From: AP-15 sp035503615
GTDB taxonomy: Bacteria; Pseudomonadota; Alphaproteobacteria; ATCC43930; CGMCC-115725
Reading direction: 5' to 3'
Assembly: GCA_035503615.1 (NCBI GenBank)
Contig: DATJTI010000094.1
Coordinates: 1-55,275 of the forward strand
Length of the DNA: 55,275 bases
Shown here: positions 23,979-33,263 of the stretch, in pieces
Layout of the letters: each line of letters begins with the position of its first letter
How positions within the stretch are numbered: the first letter of the stretch is position 1
The notes under the pieces: generated by a model
What the model was told of the DNA's origin: nothing
Databases searched by the model: none
Seen by the model: only the letters and a program-made list of their open reading frames with translations
Program-made: the position numbers and the translations under genes

Positions 23979-25535
23979 CTAATTATAGATCCATTCCCGT
24001 TCGAAGCGGGCGAAGCAATCCCGCTCGCCGGGCATCTTGACCCAGCCGGCCAACAGACGCGGGGTCGCCAACAGCAGCCGATCCTTTAGATGGGTCGAGT
24101 TGAGCCCGTATTCCTCGAAGGTCGATACCGTAATCTTCTGGTTGTGCGGGTCGTCCTGAAAGCGACTGGCGCACAGCGCCACGGTTTCCATGTAGGGCCG
24201 GCGATCGGCGCCCGATTTGAGATAGGCGTGCGCCACCGCGGTCGATTTGGCGTAGTCGAGCGACATGATCGCATCATCGAGTTCGCGGAGCAGCGCCTGC
24301 GGCGCGCGGCCGGTGCCGTCATAGCCGGCGATCTCGTCCTCGATCACCGAATTGACGAGCTTGTTCTCATGAGCCACATCGTTGATGAAATTCGCCATCA
24401 GATAGAGAATGCGCGCCTTGTAGGGGCTCTTGCTGTGACGCAGCCAGTTGTTGGCGACGTTGCAATAGTCGAATGGGTGCTGGCCGCTCGTAAACTGGCG
24501 CGCGACCGTGGTGCGCAGGATCAATTCGGCCGCACCGAGCTGGATCGTGTCGCCAAGGCTCTGGATCGCGATGCCGTTTTTCAGATGCGTGGTGATCAGC
24601 TGCCACACGGTCTCGCCATCGGCCAGCATCAGCTGCCGGACCATGTCTTCAACCTGCGCCGGCGACAGCGGCGTCTTGTTGCTTTCTTCAAGCCCCTTGC
24701 CGGCATCCGCGAACTCGGCGCTGATCAACACCGAGACGGCGTCGTAGAGCGAATAATAGAGTGGTCCGACCGCCATGTCGGGGACGCCCATGTAGAAGAC
24801 ACCGTGCGACTTGTCCCAGCCGATATAGTTGGCGAGGTCGGTCACGGCGCGGGCGCGGATCGCCTTGTGGCCGGTGTTGCGCGCCTTGCGGCCGATCACC
24901 GTCTCCTGGAGATCGATCAGGCCGAGAAATTCGATCGTGTCCTGCAGCGCCTTGCGGGCTTCCGGCTCCTCGGCCAGACCGAGAAACAGGCCGTGGCAGC
25001 GCTTCGAATCGCCGGTCATCGTCGCCACCATGTAGGAATGCAACCGCTCTTCGAGTGTGCCCTTTTCCCTGATCGGCGGCGTGTCTTCGAGCCACACCAC
25101 CGGCCCGTGATGCGGCGGCGGCACCTGAACGCCTTTCATCGTGGCGTAGCGGCCGGGATATTTGAACAGCAGCTGGTTCCAGATATCGAGCCCGGCGCCG
25201 ATATACCACACACTCTGCAACAGCGGCAGCAGCCGGTATTTCTCCGGCAGGTAGGGCATCAGATAGGTCGATGCCCGCAACCCGAGCAGCGTGTGATCAT
25301 TGTTGGTCAGCGCGATGTTGCCGTCCTTGAAGTTGATGTGGCACGGCACATTGACAAAGGGCGCCTCCGCCGCGGCAACGACGCTCAGCGCATCGCCGAT
25401 CGAGCGGCCGTCATGCGCGATCATCCGATAGAACAGATCGGTCGTGCGCGCCTGGTCGCGTTCAAGGATCGCCCCGGTCAGTTGCTCGAAGGCCCTGTCT
25501 TCGCGAAACTCGTCTCGGTTGCGGAGCATCGGCAT
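23979..25535 (-). CDS. Unrecognised 518-residue soluble protein, His-rich
   Basis: I do not recognise this family. The protein is mostly helical, without signal peptide or membrane span, and has scattered His-containing motifs (MIAHDGRS, VPCHINFK, NNDHTLLG, VPPPHHGPV, NTGHKAIRA, WDKSHGVFY) and many aromatic residues. The pattern of conserved-looking His in a helical protein weakly recalls questin-oxidase-like proteins, but this is not secure. The ATG at 25535 follows AAGGA. It lies on the same strand as the MutS/dynamin unit, 310 nt upstream, and with it separates lptD from surA; it could be part of the same acquired segment. Confidence 0.6.
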   Translation of the reverse strand: MPMLRNRDEFREDRAFEQLTGAILERDQARTTDLFYRMIAHDGRSIGDALSVVAAAEAPFVNVPCHINFKDGNIALTNNDHTLLGLRASTYLMPYLPEKYRLLPLLQSVWYIGAGLDIWNQLLFKYPGRYATMKGVQVPPPHHGPVVWLEDTPPIREKGTLEERLHSYMVATMTGDSKRCHGLFLGLAEEPEARKALQDTIEFLGLIDLQETVIGRKARNTGHKAIRARAVTDLANYIGWDKSHGVFYMGVPDMAVGPLYYSLYDAVSVLISAEFADAGKGLEESNKTPLSPAQVEDMVRQLMLADGETVWQLITTHLKNGIAIQSLGDTIQLGAAELILRTTVARQFTSGQHPFDYCNVANNWLRHSKSPYKARILYLMANFINDVAHENKLVNSVIEDEIAGYDGTGRAPQALLRELDDAIMSLDYAKSTAVAHAYLKSGADRRPYMETVALCASRFQDDPHNQKITVSTFEEYGLNSTHLKDRLLLATPRLLAGWVKMPGERDCFARFEREWIYN

Positions 25536-25717
25536 TTTTCCTTGGCGGCAGTTTCGATCGCGGGTCAGCGTAACGCCTGGCGGCGGTTGCCGTAAACAAA
25601 GCCAGCGGTAGAGGCTGTCATGCGCGCGGCGCTCGGCCCAATCGACGTGATTGCCGCGGCAAACCCTCGCCCTATCGGTGTCCTCCGGCGCCGGCTAACC
25701 CCGCACGTGCCATCCGC

Positions 25718-28093
25718 TTACGGCAGCGAGCCGCCGGCGATCGACGCGACGGTGCCGCCGATCTCGCCGATATTCTTGAACACGACGCTGAACTGCACCG
25801 AGACGCCGGGGCTGACGGCGCCATTGCGGATGCCGGACTGGGTCAGCGAGCCGATAAAGGCCATGCATTCATCCTGATAGATCGCCGCCACGGTGGCGTA
25901 GAGGCTATTGCTCGACGATTCCGGAGTGGCGATGCCATTGACGATGTTGGAGCTGCCGGTCAGGTTTATCGTCTCGCTCCCCTGCAGCGACCAATATCGG
26001 GTCAGCTTGGTGGTCACCGACAGCGACAGCTGCTCCTGCTTGCCGTAGAGCACGTTCTGGCCGGTCACCGGGTTGGTGACGACGTCGCTCGCGACCTGCG
26101 CCGGGATCAGCACGTAATTGGCGCTGACCCGCAAATTCTGCGGTCCGGTGGTGATCCCCGCCTGCTGCTCGCGATAGGCGAGATCGTTGGCGGCGAGGCG
26201 GAAGCGGTAGATCAGGTCGAGATATGAGCTCGGCGCCAGCACCACCCGTCCGACAACATCCGACAAGCGGTTTTCGGCCCCCGAGCCGGGTGGCAAAAAC
26301 GGATTGGTCTCAGCCCGGTAGCTCTGCCCGACCAGCACCCGGTAGCTGCCGCCGCTGTTGTCATAGAGCCCGAATTTGGTGCCGTAATCGACCCGCTGGC
26401 CGGTATCGAGGATGTCGTAGCCGGCGAGCCGGTCGGGGCGGAACAGGTCGGTGTCGTCATAGTTGAAGGAGAGGCTGTCCTCGTCGGGGATCTTGCGCTG
26501 GTTGCCGCCATTGGGCCCGGCATAGACCGCGACAATCGGCTCGATCAGCGGGGTCAGGCTGCTGCCGGGATGGATCAGCGGATAGCTCCATTTGAGCCCG
26601 ACTTGCGGAAAGGCGCGACCGGTCAGAAAGTTGGTGGCGATCGGCTCGGCTGCCGGCTTGCCGTCGATCGGGAAATAGGCCGAAGGCAGGTCAGGGTTCG
26701 ACACCGGGCTCAGATTGTTGACCGAATAGGCGTCGCCGCGCAGGCTCGCGGTAAACAGGTACTTACCGCCGATGCCATCCTCAAAGCTGCGCTGCCACTC
26801 CGAGCCGAGCGACAGGCGGCGGGTCTGGGTCCCGACCTCGCGCACGATATCCAAGAGGTTGGCGTTGAGGTTCCAGCGGCCGCCGAGCGCATCGGGCTCG
26901 CTCTGCCAGTCGCGGTTGATGACCGGCAGCACGATCGGCTGCGTCGAATCGCCGAGCCCGGGCAGCAGCGGCTGAAACATGTAGGCATCGACATCGGTGG
27001 CACCGCGTGGATCAAAGCCTTCGAGATAGGCCCGGCTGATTTCGGCATTGAGCAGCGGGTTGCCGTAGCCGAATTCGAGCAGGTAGCTCTGATCGGAGAC
27101 GCGCTGCACATCGAGACCGGTGCGCCAGGTGTCGTTGAGGTCGAACACGCTGTGCTCGTCGATCATGCCGCGGACGATGTTTCCGGTGTCCTCGGTCCCT
27201 TCAGGGTTGCTGTAGTTGAGGCTGCCATCGGCCTCGAGCTCGCCATTATCAAAGCGTTCGCGGTACTCGGCGCCGGCCACCGGGCCGGCCTTGGTGGTGA
27301 AGCGCGGTTCGAAGGTGATGTCCTTGTCAGGGCCGAGCACCAGGAAATAGGGGATCGTGATATGCGCGCCGATCGTGTTCGAATTGCCAAAGGACGGCGC
27401 GAGAAAGCCGCTGGCGCGCTTGACCGAGGGGTCGGGCACCGAGATGTACGGGGTGTAGAACACCGGCCAGCCATCGATCTGCATCGTCGCGTCGCGGAAT
27501 TCGATCAGCTTCAGCCGCTGGTCGTCGTTGATCTCGCGCGCCTCGATCTGCCATTCGGGCGGCGCACTCGGGTCGCTGCGGCACAGATCGCACGGCGAAT
27601 AGACGGCGCGCCGCAGCTCGATGCGATTGCCGTTGGTGCGGCGCGCGGTATTGGCGGCCAGCCGTGAGCGGTCGGCGAGCAGCATGCGCACATCCTTGGC
27701 GAAGCCCTGGCTCATCGCATCGCGCAGTTCGAGATAATTGGCGAACAGGATTTCGCCGGTCGGCTGCGACAGGCTGACATGGCCCGAGGCGGTGATCGTG
27801 TCGGTGCGCTGGTTGTAGGTGACCGTATCGGCGAGCAGCACTTCGCCATTCTGCGAAATCTCGACATGGCCGCGAGCGATCGTCAGGGCCAGATCCTCGT
27901 CATACTCGACCTCGTCGGCGCGCAGCGCGATCGGCGCGTTGCGGTTCTGCTTGTGGACGGTGCTGAGACCGGTTTGCGCGGCTGCGGCAAAAGCGGCGAG
28001 CGCGACCAACGCCGCCGCCAGCATCCCCAGCACCAGCCGCGGCCGGATCATCGGACCCCGCCCGTCGCCGGCGGGGCCGCGGCGCAGGCGCAT
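25718..28093 (-). CDS. lptD: LPS-assembly outer-membrane protein LptD
   Basis: LptD is the outer-membrane beta-barrel that inserts LPS delivered across the Lpt bridge. The 791-residue precursor has an Arg-rich start and signal peptide (MIRPRLVLGMLAAALVAL..), an OstA/jellyroll domain (DEVEYDEDLALTIARGHVEI, ASGHVSLSQPTGEILFANY, about residues 45-160), then the barrel. Cys residues in YSPCDLCRSD and YQDECMAF are placed as the disulfide-forming cysteines of the family. The ATG at 28093 has a good GGAGG site and overlaps the lptG stop (TGATG); MIRPRL at 28051 is an alternative. SurA, its chaperone, is encoded 10 kb downstream. Confidence 0.95.
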   Translation of the reverse strand: MRLRRGPAGDGRGPMIRPRLVLGMLAAALVALAAFAAAAQTGLSTVHKQNRNAPIALRADEVEYDEDLALTIARGHVEISQNGEVLLADTVTYNQRTDTITASGHVSLSQPTGEILFANYLELRDAMSQGFAKDVRMLLADRSRLAANTARRTNGNRIELRRAVYSPCDLCRSDPSAPPEWQIEAREINDDQRLKLIEFRDATMQIDGWPVFYTPYISVPDPSVKRASGFLAPSFGNSNTIGAHITIPYFLVLGPDKDITFEPRFTTKAGPVAGAEYRERFDNGELEADGSLNYSNPEGTEDTGNIVRGMIDEHSVFDLNDTWRTGLDVQRVSDQSYLLEFGYGNPLLNAEISRAYLEGFDPRGATDVDAYMFQPLLPGLGDSTQPIVLPVINRDWQSEPDALGGRWNLNANLLDIVREVGTQTRRLSLGSEWQRSFEDGIGGKYLFTASLRGDAYSVNNLSPVSNPDLPSAYFPIDGKPAAEPIATNFLTGRAFPQVGLKWSYPLIHPGSSLTPLIEPIVAVYAGPNGGNQRKIPDEDSLSFNYDDTDLFRPDRLAGYDILDTGQRVDYGTKFGLYDNSGGSYRVLVGQSYRAETNPFLPPGSGAENRLSDVVGRVVLAPSSYLDLIYRFRLAANDLAYREQQAGITTGPQNLRVSANYVLIPAQVASDVVTNPVTGQNVLYGKQEQLSLSVTTKLTRYWSLQGSETINLTGSSNIVNGIATPESSSNSLYATVAAIYQDECMAFIGSLTQSGIRNGAVSPGVSVQFSVVFKNIGEIGGTVASIAGGSLP

Positions 28094-29193
28094 CAGCCAT
28101 CCTCCAGATGCAGCAGCATCGAGGCGCCGAAAACGAGGCTGGTCCCGGTCGGGGTCCAGGCGGCGAGAACCACCGGGACCTTGGCCGAGAGCCCGAGGGC
28201 AAAGACGATGTCGGAGAGGACGTAGAGGGCGAAGCCGCTCGCGACCCCGCCGACGATCATCAGGCCGACATGGCCGCGGCGCTGCATGCGCAGGCTGAAG
28301 ATCGCCGCGATCAGCACCATCGCGCACAACAGGAACGGTCGGGCGAGCAGCACGTTGAAATGCAGCTGATGGCGCTGCGCGGGAAACCCCGAGCGCTCAA
28401 GGAGGGCGATAAAGCCCGGCAACTCCCAGAACGACATCGTCTCCGGCGAGGCGAAGCTCTCGGCGATCTTGCGCGCGGTCAGCTGGGTCGGCAGCCGCCA
28501 CTGCGCGAACGGCGATGGCGGTCCGTTCGGGCGCCAGCGCACGCCGTTCTTGACGAGCCAGTCACCCGGTTCGAGCCGGGCCGTCTGCGCATCGATGCGC
28601 GAGACGAACTCGGTCTGGGCGTTGAAAAAGAACAGCGTCACATTGTCGAGGTCGAGCCCCGCGCCGCCGGCCAGCTTCTGCGCGTGAATGATGACCTGAT
28701 TGCCCGCCGCATCGCTCTGCCGCAGCCACAGTCCCGCATTCGACAGCAGCAGCTGATCCGAGCCCTCGCGCAGGACGCTGCTGTTGAGCTGCTCGTACCT
28801 CGCTTCGGCGACCGAGGCGATTGGGTTGAACACGGTGACCGCAAAAATTCCGATCAGCAGTGCGACGAGCACCGCCGGGGTCAGAAATTCCCAGCAGGAG
28901 ATGCCGGCCGCGCGCGCCACCACCAGCTCGTTGCTGCGGGTCAGCCGCCAGAAGGCGAGCATGGTGCCGAACAACACCGCAAACGGCAGCACCTCCTGCG
29001 CGGTCTGCGGCGATTGCAGTGCCGCCATCTCGAACAGCATCCCGAGCGTGGCCGCCGCCCGCGATCCGCCGCGCCGAATGAGTTCGATGTAGTCGAGCAG
29101 GAAGGTGATGATCGCCATCGCCGCGAAGACGCCGCAGAACCAGCCGAAAAACTGCCGCGCGATATAGGCGGAAAGGGTCTTGGCGAGCTGCAC
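28093..29193 (-). CDS. lptG: LPS export ABC transporter permease LptG
   Basis: A 366-residue inner-membrane protein of the YjgP/YjgQ family, part of the LptB2FG complex that extracts LPS from the inner membrane. It has about three N-terminal transmembrane helices (FGWFCGVFAAMAIITFLLDY; LPFAVLFGTMLAFWRL; FLTPAVLVALLIGIFAVTVF), a periplasmic beta-jellyroll around residues 120-260, and C-terminal helices ending in HLEDG. The GTG at 29193 is the start that fits homologues; its ribosome site is weak. Lies between lptF and lptD as is usual in alphaproteobacteria. Confidence 0.93.
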   Translation of the reverse strand: MQLAKTLSAYIARQFFGWFCGVFAAMAIITFLLDYIELIRRGGSRAAATLGMLFEMAALQSPQTAQEVLPFAVLFGTMLAFWRLTRSNELVVARAAGISCWEFLTPAVLVALLIGIFAVTVFNPIASVAEARYEQLNSSVLREGSDQLLLSNAGLWLRQSDAAGNQVIIHAQKLAGGAGLDLDNVTLFFFNAQTEFVSRIDAQTARLEPGDWLVKNGVRWRPNGPPSPFAQWRLPTQLTARKIAESFASPETMSFWELPGFIALLERSGFPAQRHQLHFNVLLARPFLLCAMVLIAAIFSLRMQRRGHVGLMIVGGVASGFALYVLSDIVFALGLSAKVPVVLAAWTPTGTSLVFGASMLLHLEDG

Positions 29194-29220
29194 CGGGGAG
29201 CCTTGAAAGCAATGCTGCGC

Positions 29221-30345
29221 TCAGCGCGCGGGTCCGAGGGCCAGGGCCGCACGCGGCCGCGCCGGTCGGGCGCCGCCGTGCAGCAGGACCAGGAGACCGA
29301 GTGCGGCAGGCAGCAGCACGATCGCATAGCTGAGCGGGATCACGATGGCAAAGCGGGCGGTCAAATCGTTGATCCCGAAACCGGTCAACTCGAACAGGAA
29401 GGCCGCACCGACCGCCAGCATGACGCGCCGCAGCTGCCCGCGCCGGTTGAACTCGCCGGACAGCAGAAACGCGGGCGGGATCAGGGCAAAGCTGAACACC
29501 GAGAGCGGGATCAGGATGCGCTGGTTGGCCTCGACCACAAAGCTGTGACGCAGCACCGGATCGAGATTGCGCGGCGGGAACAGCAATTCGCCGAGAAAGC
29601 GCTCCTGCGCCTCGCGAAAGCGGACGACCGGGGCATCCTGCAAGGCACCGAGATCGAGCGTGTAGCGGGAAAAGGTCAGCACCGAAAGCTTCCTGGTGTG
29701 CGGATCGAACTGCTGACGGTCGCCATTGACCATGACGATGCGCGAACCGGCCGGCGTGTCGACAAAGGCGGCGCGCTGGGCGAGGATCGTGACCGGGCGC
29801 TGGGGATCGCGGCTGTCGTTGATCAAGAGCCCGACGACATCCCCATGCTCGTCACGGTTGCGGATGTAAAATGTCAGCTTGTCCGAGACCGTGGTGAACG
29901 TGCCCTCCTGGATCAGGCTCGACACGAACCGGTTGCGAATTTCAAACTGGAGATCCTTGAACGCACGGTTGGCCACCGGCAGAAAATAGAGCGACAGGCT
30001 CATCAGCACGACAAAAGCGATCGTGGCGAGGATCAGCACCGGCCGGGTCAGCGCCATCGGGCTCAACCCGGCAGCACGCATGACCACCAGTTCGCTCTCC
30101 GCGATCATTCGGTTGAAGGTGAACAGCACCGCAATGAAGACGCCGATCGGCAGCACGATGTCGAGAAACCGGGGCAGAATCAGCGCCGCCAGATAGAGAA
30201 AGATTTCAATCGACAGCCCGCGATTGACGATCAGATCGACAAGCCGCAAGGATTGGGCAAGCCAGACCGCGGCGCTGAGCGCTGCGGTGACGAAGATCAT
30301 TACGCCAAAGGATTGTCGCAAAATATAGCGGGTTAGGCTCGTCAT
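29221..30345 (-). CDS. lptF: LPS export ABC transporter permease LptF
   Basis: A 374-residue YjgP/YjgQ family permease, partner of LptG. Transmembrane helices cluster at the N-terminus (SFGVMIFVTAALSAAVWLAQ; IFLYLAALILPRFLDIVLPI, with the conserved FNRMIAESELVVMRAAGLS coupling segment) and the C-terminus, separated by a periplasmic domain. The ATG at 30345 (MTSLTRYILRQSF) was chosen from homologues; an ATG at 30375 would add 10 residues. The gap to lptG is 27 nt. Divergent from pepA across 238 nt that must hold both promoters; I could not assign them. Confidence 0.93.
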   Translation of the reverse strand: MTSLTRYILRQSFGVMIFVTAALSAAVWLAQSLRLVDLIVNRGLSIEIFLYLAALILPRFLDIVLPIGVFIAVLFTFNRMIAESELVVMRAAGLSPMALTRPVLILATIAFVVLMSLSLYFLPVANRAFKDLQFEIRNRFVSSLIQEGTFTTVSDKLTFYIRNRDEHGDVVGLLINDSRDPQRPVTILAQRAAFVDTPAGSRIVMVNGDRQQFDPHTRKLSVLTFSRYTLDLGALQDAPVVRFREAQERFLGELLFPPRNLDPVLRHSFVVEANQRILIPLSVFSFALIPPAFLLSGEFNRRGQLRRVMLAVGAAFLFELTGFGINDLTARFAIVIPLSYAIVLLPAALGLLVLLHGGARPARPRAALALGPAR

Positions 30346-30583
30346 GCGCGCGTGGTCATAGGGGCGCGCGATCATAGGCACGCACCCCGGGGCCGGCCAG
30401 CGGCATTTCGGCGTGAAAGCAGCCGGCCTCGCCACCCTGCCGCGACCGGAGGGCATTCCCGCTGGTCGCTCGATTCGCAGCCGCTGGCGTCGACCGCCGC
30501 GCTCGATGTATCTATCGCGGTGGATCTACCGGGGGCCGTGCCCCGGGAAACGGCGTTCCGCCGGAGCATTGCGAGGGTTGTTG

Positions 30584-32086
30584 ATGAAGATCAGCTTTGC
30601 CGAGCCGGGTCTGCCGGCCGCCGGCGCCGTCGTCGCCGGCATCTGGGAGGAGAGGGAATTGACCGCAACCGCCCGCCGGCTCGACCAGGCGAGCGAAGGA
30701 GCGATTGCCCGCGCCCTCGCCGGTGCCACCCGCTTTAGCGGCAAAAAGGGCGAATTCCTGGCGATCGTGGCGCCGGCGCATTTGCCGGTCAGCCGAATCG
30801 TTCTCGCCGGGCTCGGCAAGCCCGAGGAGGCCGGTTCGCGCGTCTTCGAGGAGGTCGGCGGTGCGCTTGCCGCGCATCTGAACGGTGCCGGTGAGATCGA
30901 GGCGACGGCCGCGGTCGATATCGGTGACGCTGCCCCAGTCGAGGCGGCCGAGGCCGCTGCCAGCCTCGCCTTTGGCGCGCAGCTCAGATCGTACCGCTTC
31001 GACAAGTACCGGACCCGGCAGAAACCGGAGCAACGCCCCTCGCTCGACCGGCTGACCGTAACGACCGCGTCGCCGAGCGCCGCGAAGCAGGCTTGGCGCC
31101 GGCTCGACGCGACCGCCGCGGCGGTGGCGTTCACCCGCGACCTCGTCTCCGAGCCGGCCAATATCATCTACCCCGAGACGCTTGCCGACGCGGCCCGCAC
31201 GCTCGAGCAGTTCGGGGTCGAGGTCGAGGTGCTGGACGAGCCGGCGCTGCGGGAGCTCGGCATGGGCGCATTGCTGGGCGTCGCGCAGGGCAGCGTCCGT
31301 CCGCCGCGGCTCGTCGTCATGCAATGGCGCGGCGGCGGCAATACCGGCGCGCCGCTCGCTTTTATCGGCAAGGGGGTCACCTTCGACACCGGCGGCATCT
31401 CGATCAAGCCGGCGGCTGGCATGGGCGACATGAAATGGGACATGGCCGGCTCGGCCGTGGTCATCGGGCTGATGCGGCTCTTGGCCGCACGCCAGGCCAA
31501 GATCGATGCGGTCGGCGTCGTCGGCCTCGTCGAGAACATGCCGTCCGGCACCGCGCAGCGGCCGGGTGACATCGTCACCTCGATGTCGGGCCAGACGATC
31601 GAGGTGCTGAACACCGACGCCGAGGGCCGCCTCGTTCTGGCCGATGCGATGTGGTATTGCCAGGATCGCTTCAAGCCGCGGCTGATGATCGATCTTGCGA
31701 CCCTGACCGGGGCCGTCATCGTCGCGCTCGGCCACCACCGCGCCGGTCTGTTCGCCAATGACGACGAGCTCGCGGCACGGCTGATCGAAGCCGGCAAATC
31801 GGTCGGCGAGGAACTCTGGCGGCTGCCGCTCGCCGACAGCTACGACCGCGAGATGGACAGCGATGCCGCCGACGTCAAAAACATCGGCGGTGGGCGCGCC
31901 GCCGGCAGCATTACCGCCGCACAATTTTTGCAGCGTTTTGTCAACAAGGTGCCGTGGGCGCATCTCGACATCGCCGGGGTGGCGTGGTCGAGCAAGGATG
32001 CCCAGACCGTGCCCAAGGGTGCCACCGCCTTCGGCATGCGGCTGCTCGATCGTTTCGTCGCCAAATATTACGAGAACGACCAGTGA
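30584..32086 (+). CDS. pepA: Leucyl aminopeptidase (M17)
   Basis: A 500-residue cytosolic, hexameric two-zinc aminopeptidase that removes N-terminal residues from peptides. The N-terminal macro-like domain covers about residues 1-165 and the catalytic domain follows. FIGKGVTFDTGGISIKPA and the M17 signature NTDAEGRLVLADA supply metal and catalytic residues; KWDMAGSAVV is also conserved. The ATG at 30584 follows GAGGG. In many alphaproteobacteria holC follows pepA directly; here two small genes are inserted between them. Confidence 0.95.
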   Translation: MKISFAEPGLPAAGAVVAGIWEERELTATARRLDQASEGAIARALAGATRFSGKKGEFLAIVAPAHLPVSRIVLAGLGKPEEAGSRVFEEVGGALAAHLNGAGEIEATAAVDIGDAAPVEAAEAAASLAFGAQLRSYRFDKYRTRQKPEQRPSLDRLTVTTASPSAAKQAWRRLDATAAAVAFTRDLVSEPANIIYPETLADAARTLEQFGVEVEVLDEPALRELGMGALLGVAQGSVRPPRLVVMQWRGGGNTGAPLAFIGKGVTFDTGGISIKPAAGMGDMKWDMAGSAVVIGLMRLLAARQAKIDAVGVVGLVENMPSGTAQRPGDIVTSMSGQTIEVLNTDAEGRLVLADAMWYCQDRFKPRLMIDLATLTGAVIVALGHHRAGLFANDDELAARLIEAGKSVGEELWRLPLADSYDREMDSDAADVKNIGGGRAAGSITAAQFLQRFVNKVPWAHLDIAGVAWSSKDAQTVPKGATAFGMRLLDRFVAKYYENDQ

Positions 32087-32100
32087 CCGTATGATGGTTA

Positions 32101-32511
32101 ATGGCCCACGGGCTCCATGATCGGATTCCTGTTCGGCGCCACCCGATTGCCGAGCTTGACGTATTTGAGGTGAGCGGCGAGGAGCTCGATCAGTTGGAAC
32201 GCGCAGGGCTACAGGGCGCTGAATCGTTCGGCTTTTTGATATTCGGCTGTTCAGTTGGTATCAGCCTGACGATTACCCTGGCAACCGTCGAGATCCATTC
32301 GGATCGCCTATTTGAAAGCTTTTTGATTACCACAATCATCGCTTATGTGGTGGGAGTGTTCTTTGGGATCAGGTGGTTCCTGGAGAGGAAGTCGTCTAAG
32401 ACGGTTGCGCAGCGAATAAGAAGCCGTATTGGTCCGATCGGAGACGACGAGGCGGGCATAGAACCGACCGGCACCGCTGCCGAGTCGGAGAGATCGAGGA
32501 CCGAAGGATAG
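32101..32511 (+). CDS. Small two-span membrane protein of a lower-GC module
   Basis: A 136-residue protein with two hydrophobic helices (about residues 44-62, FGFLIFGCSVGISLTITLA, and 70-92, SFLITTIIAYVVGVFFGIRWF), acidic N-terminus and charged tail. Codon use is visibly less GC-rich than in the neighbours. The start is uncertain: an ATG at 32101 or a GTG at 32170 that would begin at SGEELDQLE; neither has a good ribosome site. Only 5 nt separate it from the next gene, so the two probably form one unit. Function unknown. Confidence 0.6.
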   Translation: MAHGLHDRIPVRRHPIAELDVFEVSGEELDQLERAGLQGAESFGFLIFGCSVGISLTITLATVEIHSDRLFESFLITTIIAYVVGVFFGIRWFLERKSSKTVAQRIRSRIGPIGDDEAGIEPTGTAAESERSRTEG

Positions 32512-32516
32512 CACTT

Positions 32517-32789
32517 ATGCTACTTCAGGTATCGTATGACCTAAGAGGTCGAGATCGGGATTACGAGGACCTCTATGAAGCGATAAAACTGCAGGGCCGA
32601 TGGTGGCATTACCTGAGATCGACATGGATTGTCGAAACCGACAAGTCGCCACGCCAAGTAGTTGATACTCTTGAAGAATTACTGTCTCGCGGAGATCGGT
32701 TGGTGGTTTCCGAAATAGCGCGTTTTGATGGGGTTCTTCCAGAGAAAGCATGGAATTGGCTTGAGAGGCATAAAGCGACGCAGAGCTGA
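32517..32789 (+). CDS. SinR/Cas2-like small ferredoxin-fold protein
   Basis: A 90-residue protein starting LLQVSYDLRGRDRDYEDLYEAI, then GRWWHYLRSTWIVETD and LSRGDRLVVSEIARFDGVL. This beta-alpha-beta pattern, with YDL at strand 1 and the WWHYL-x-STWIV core, is that of small proteins commonly labelled SinR family, related in fold to Cas2/VapD. There is no CRISPR array or cas1 here. Lower GC than the flanking pepA and holC suggests horizontal gain with the membrane gene before it. A nuclease activity should not be assumed. Confidence 0.65.
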   Translation: MLLQVSYDLRGRDRDYEDLYEAIKLQGRWWHYLRSTWIVETDKSPRQVVDTLEELLSRGDRLVVSEIARFDGVLPEKAWNWLERHKATQS

Positions 32790-32816
32790 CGGGAATTAAC
32801 CAGGGTGCGTGCTCTG

Positions 32817-33263
32817 GTGGCTGAGATCGGGTTCTATCACCTGTTGTCGACGCCGCTCGAACGGGCATTGCCGAGGCTGCTCGAACGGGCGCGGGCGGAC
32901 GGCCATGTGATCGTCGTGCGGGCCGGCTCGGCCGAGCGCGTGGCCCAGCTCGACGCGCTCTTATGGACCTATGACGAGGCGAGCTTTCTGGCGCACGGCT
33001 CGGCGCGTGACGGCAATGCCGCGGCCCAGCCGATCTGGCTGACCGATGGCGATGACAACCCGAACAAGGCGACAATGCTGGTGCTGGTCGATGGCGTCGC
33101 GGCCGACGATCTGTCGGGCTTTGCGCGCTGTGCCGACCTGTTCGACGGCAACGATTCGGACGCGGTCGCGGCGGCGCGCGAGCGCTGGCGCCGGGCTCGC
33201 GCCGACGGACATGCCCTGACTTACTGGCAGCAAACCGCCGCAGGCTGGGAACGGCGAGCCTAG
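32817..33263 (+). CDS. holC: DNA polymerase III chi subunit
   Basis: A 148-residue HolC protein, the clamp-loader accessory subunit that contacts SSB. The opening AEIGFYHLLSTPLERALPRLLERA and the DGxDDNPNKATMLVLVDG segment are typical. The GTG at 32817 reproduces the common (M/V)AEIGFYHL start; a GTG at 32805 would add four residues. Its TAG stop (33261-33263) lies inside the CTAG end of the repeat element that starts at 33260. Confidence 0.9.
   Translation: MAEIGFYHLLSTPLERALPRLLERARADGHVIVVRAGSAERVAQLDALLWTYDEASFLAHGSARDGNAAAQPIWLTDGDDNPNKATMLVLVDGVAADDLSGFARCADLFDGNDSDAVAAARERWRRARADGHALTYWQQTAAGWERRA

Noticed and set aside
28108..30336. A 742-codon open frame on the plus strand antisense to lptG and lptF
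   Set aside because: It is Arg/Gln/Asp/Gly-rich low-complexity translation, with no recognisable domain, opposite two well-supported membrane protein genes. Such long frames are expected opposite GC-rich coding sequence.
32517..32789. Cas2 of a CRISPR system
   Set aside because: No repeat array, cas1 or other cas gene is present; the WWHYL..STWIV core fits the stand-alone SinR-like family better.
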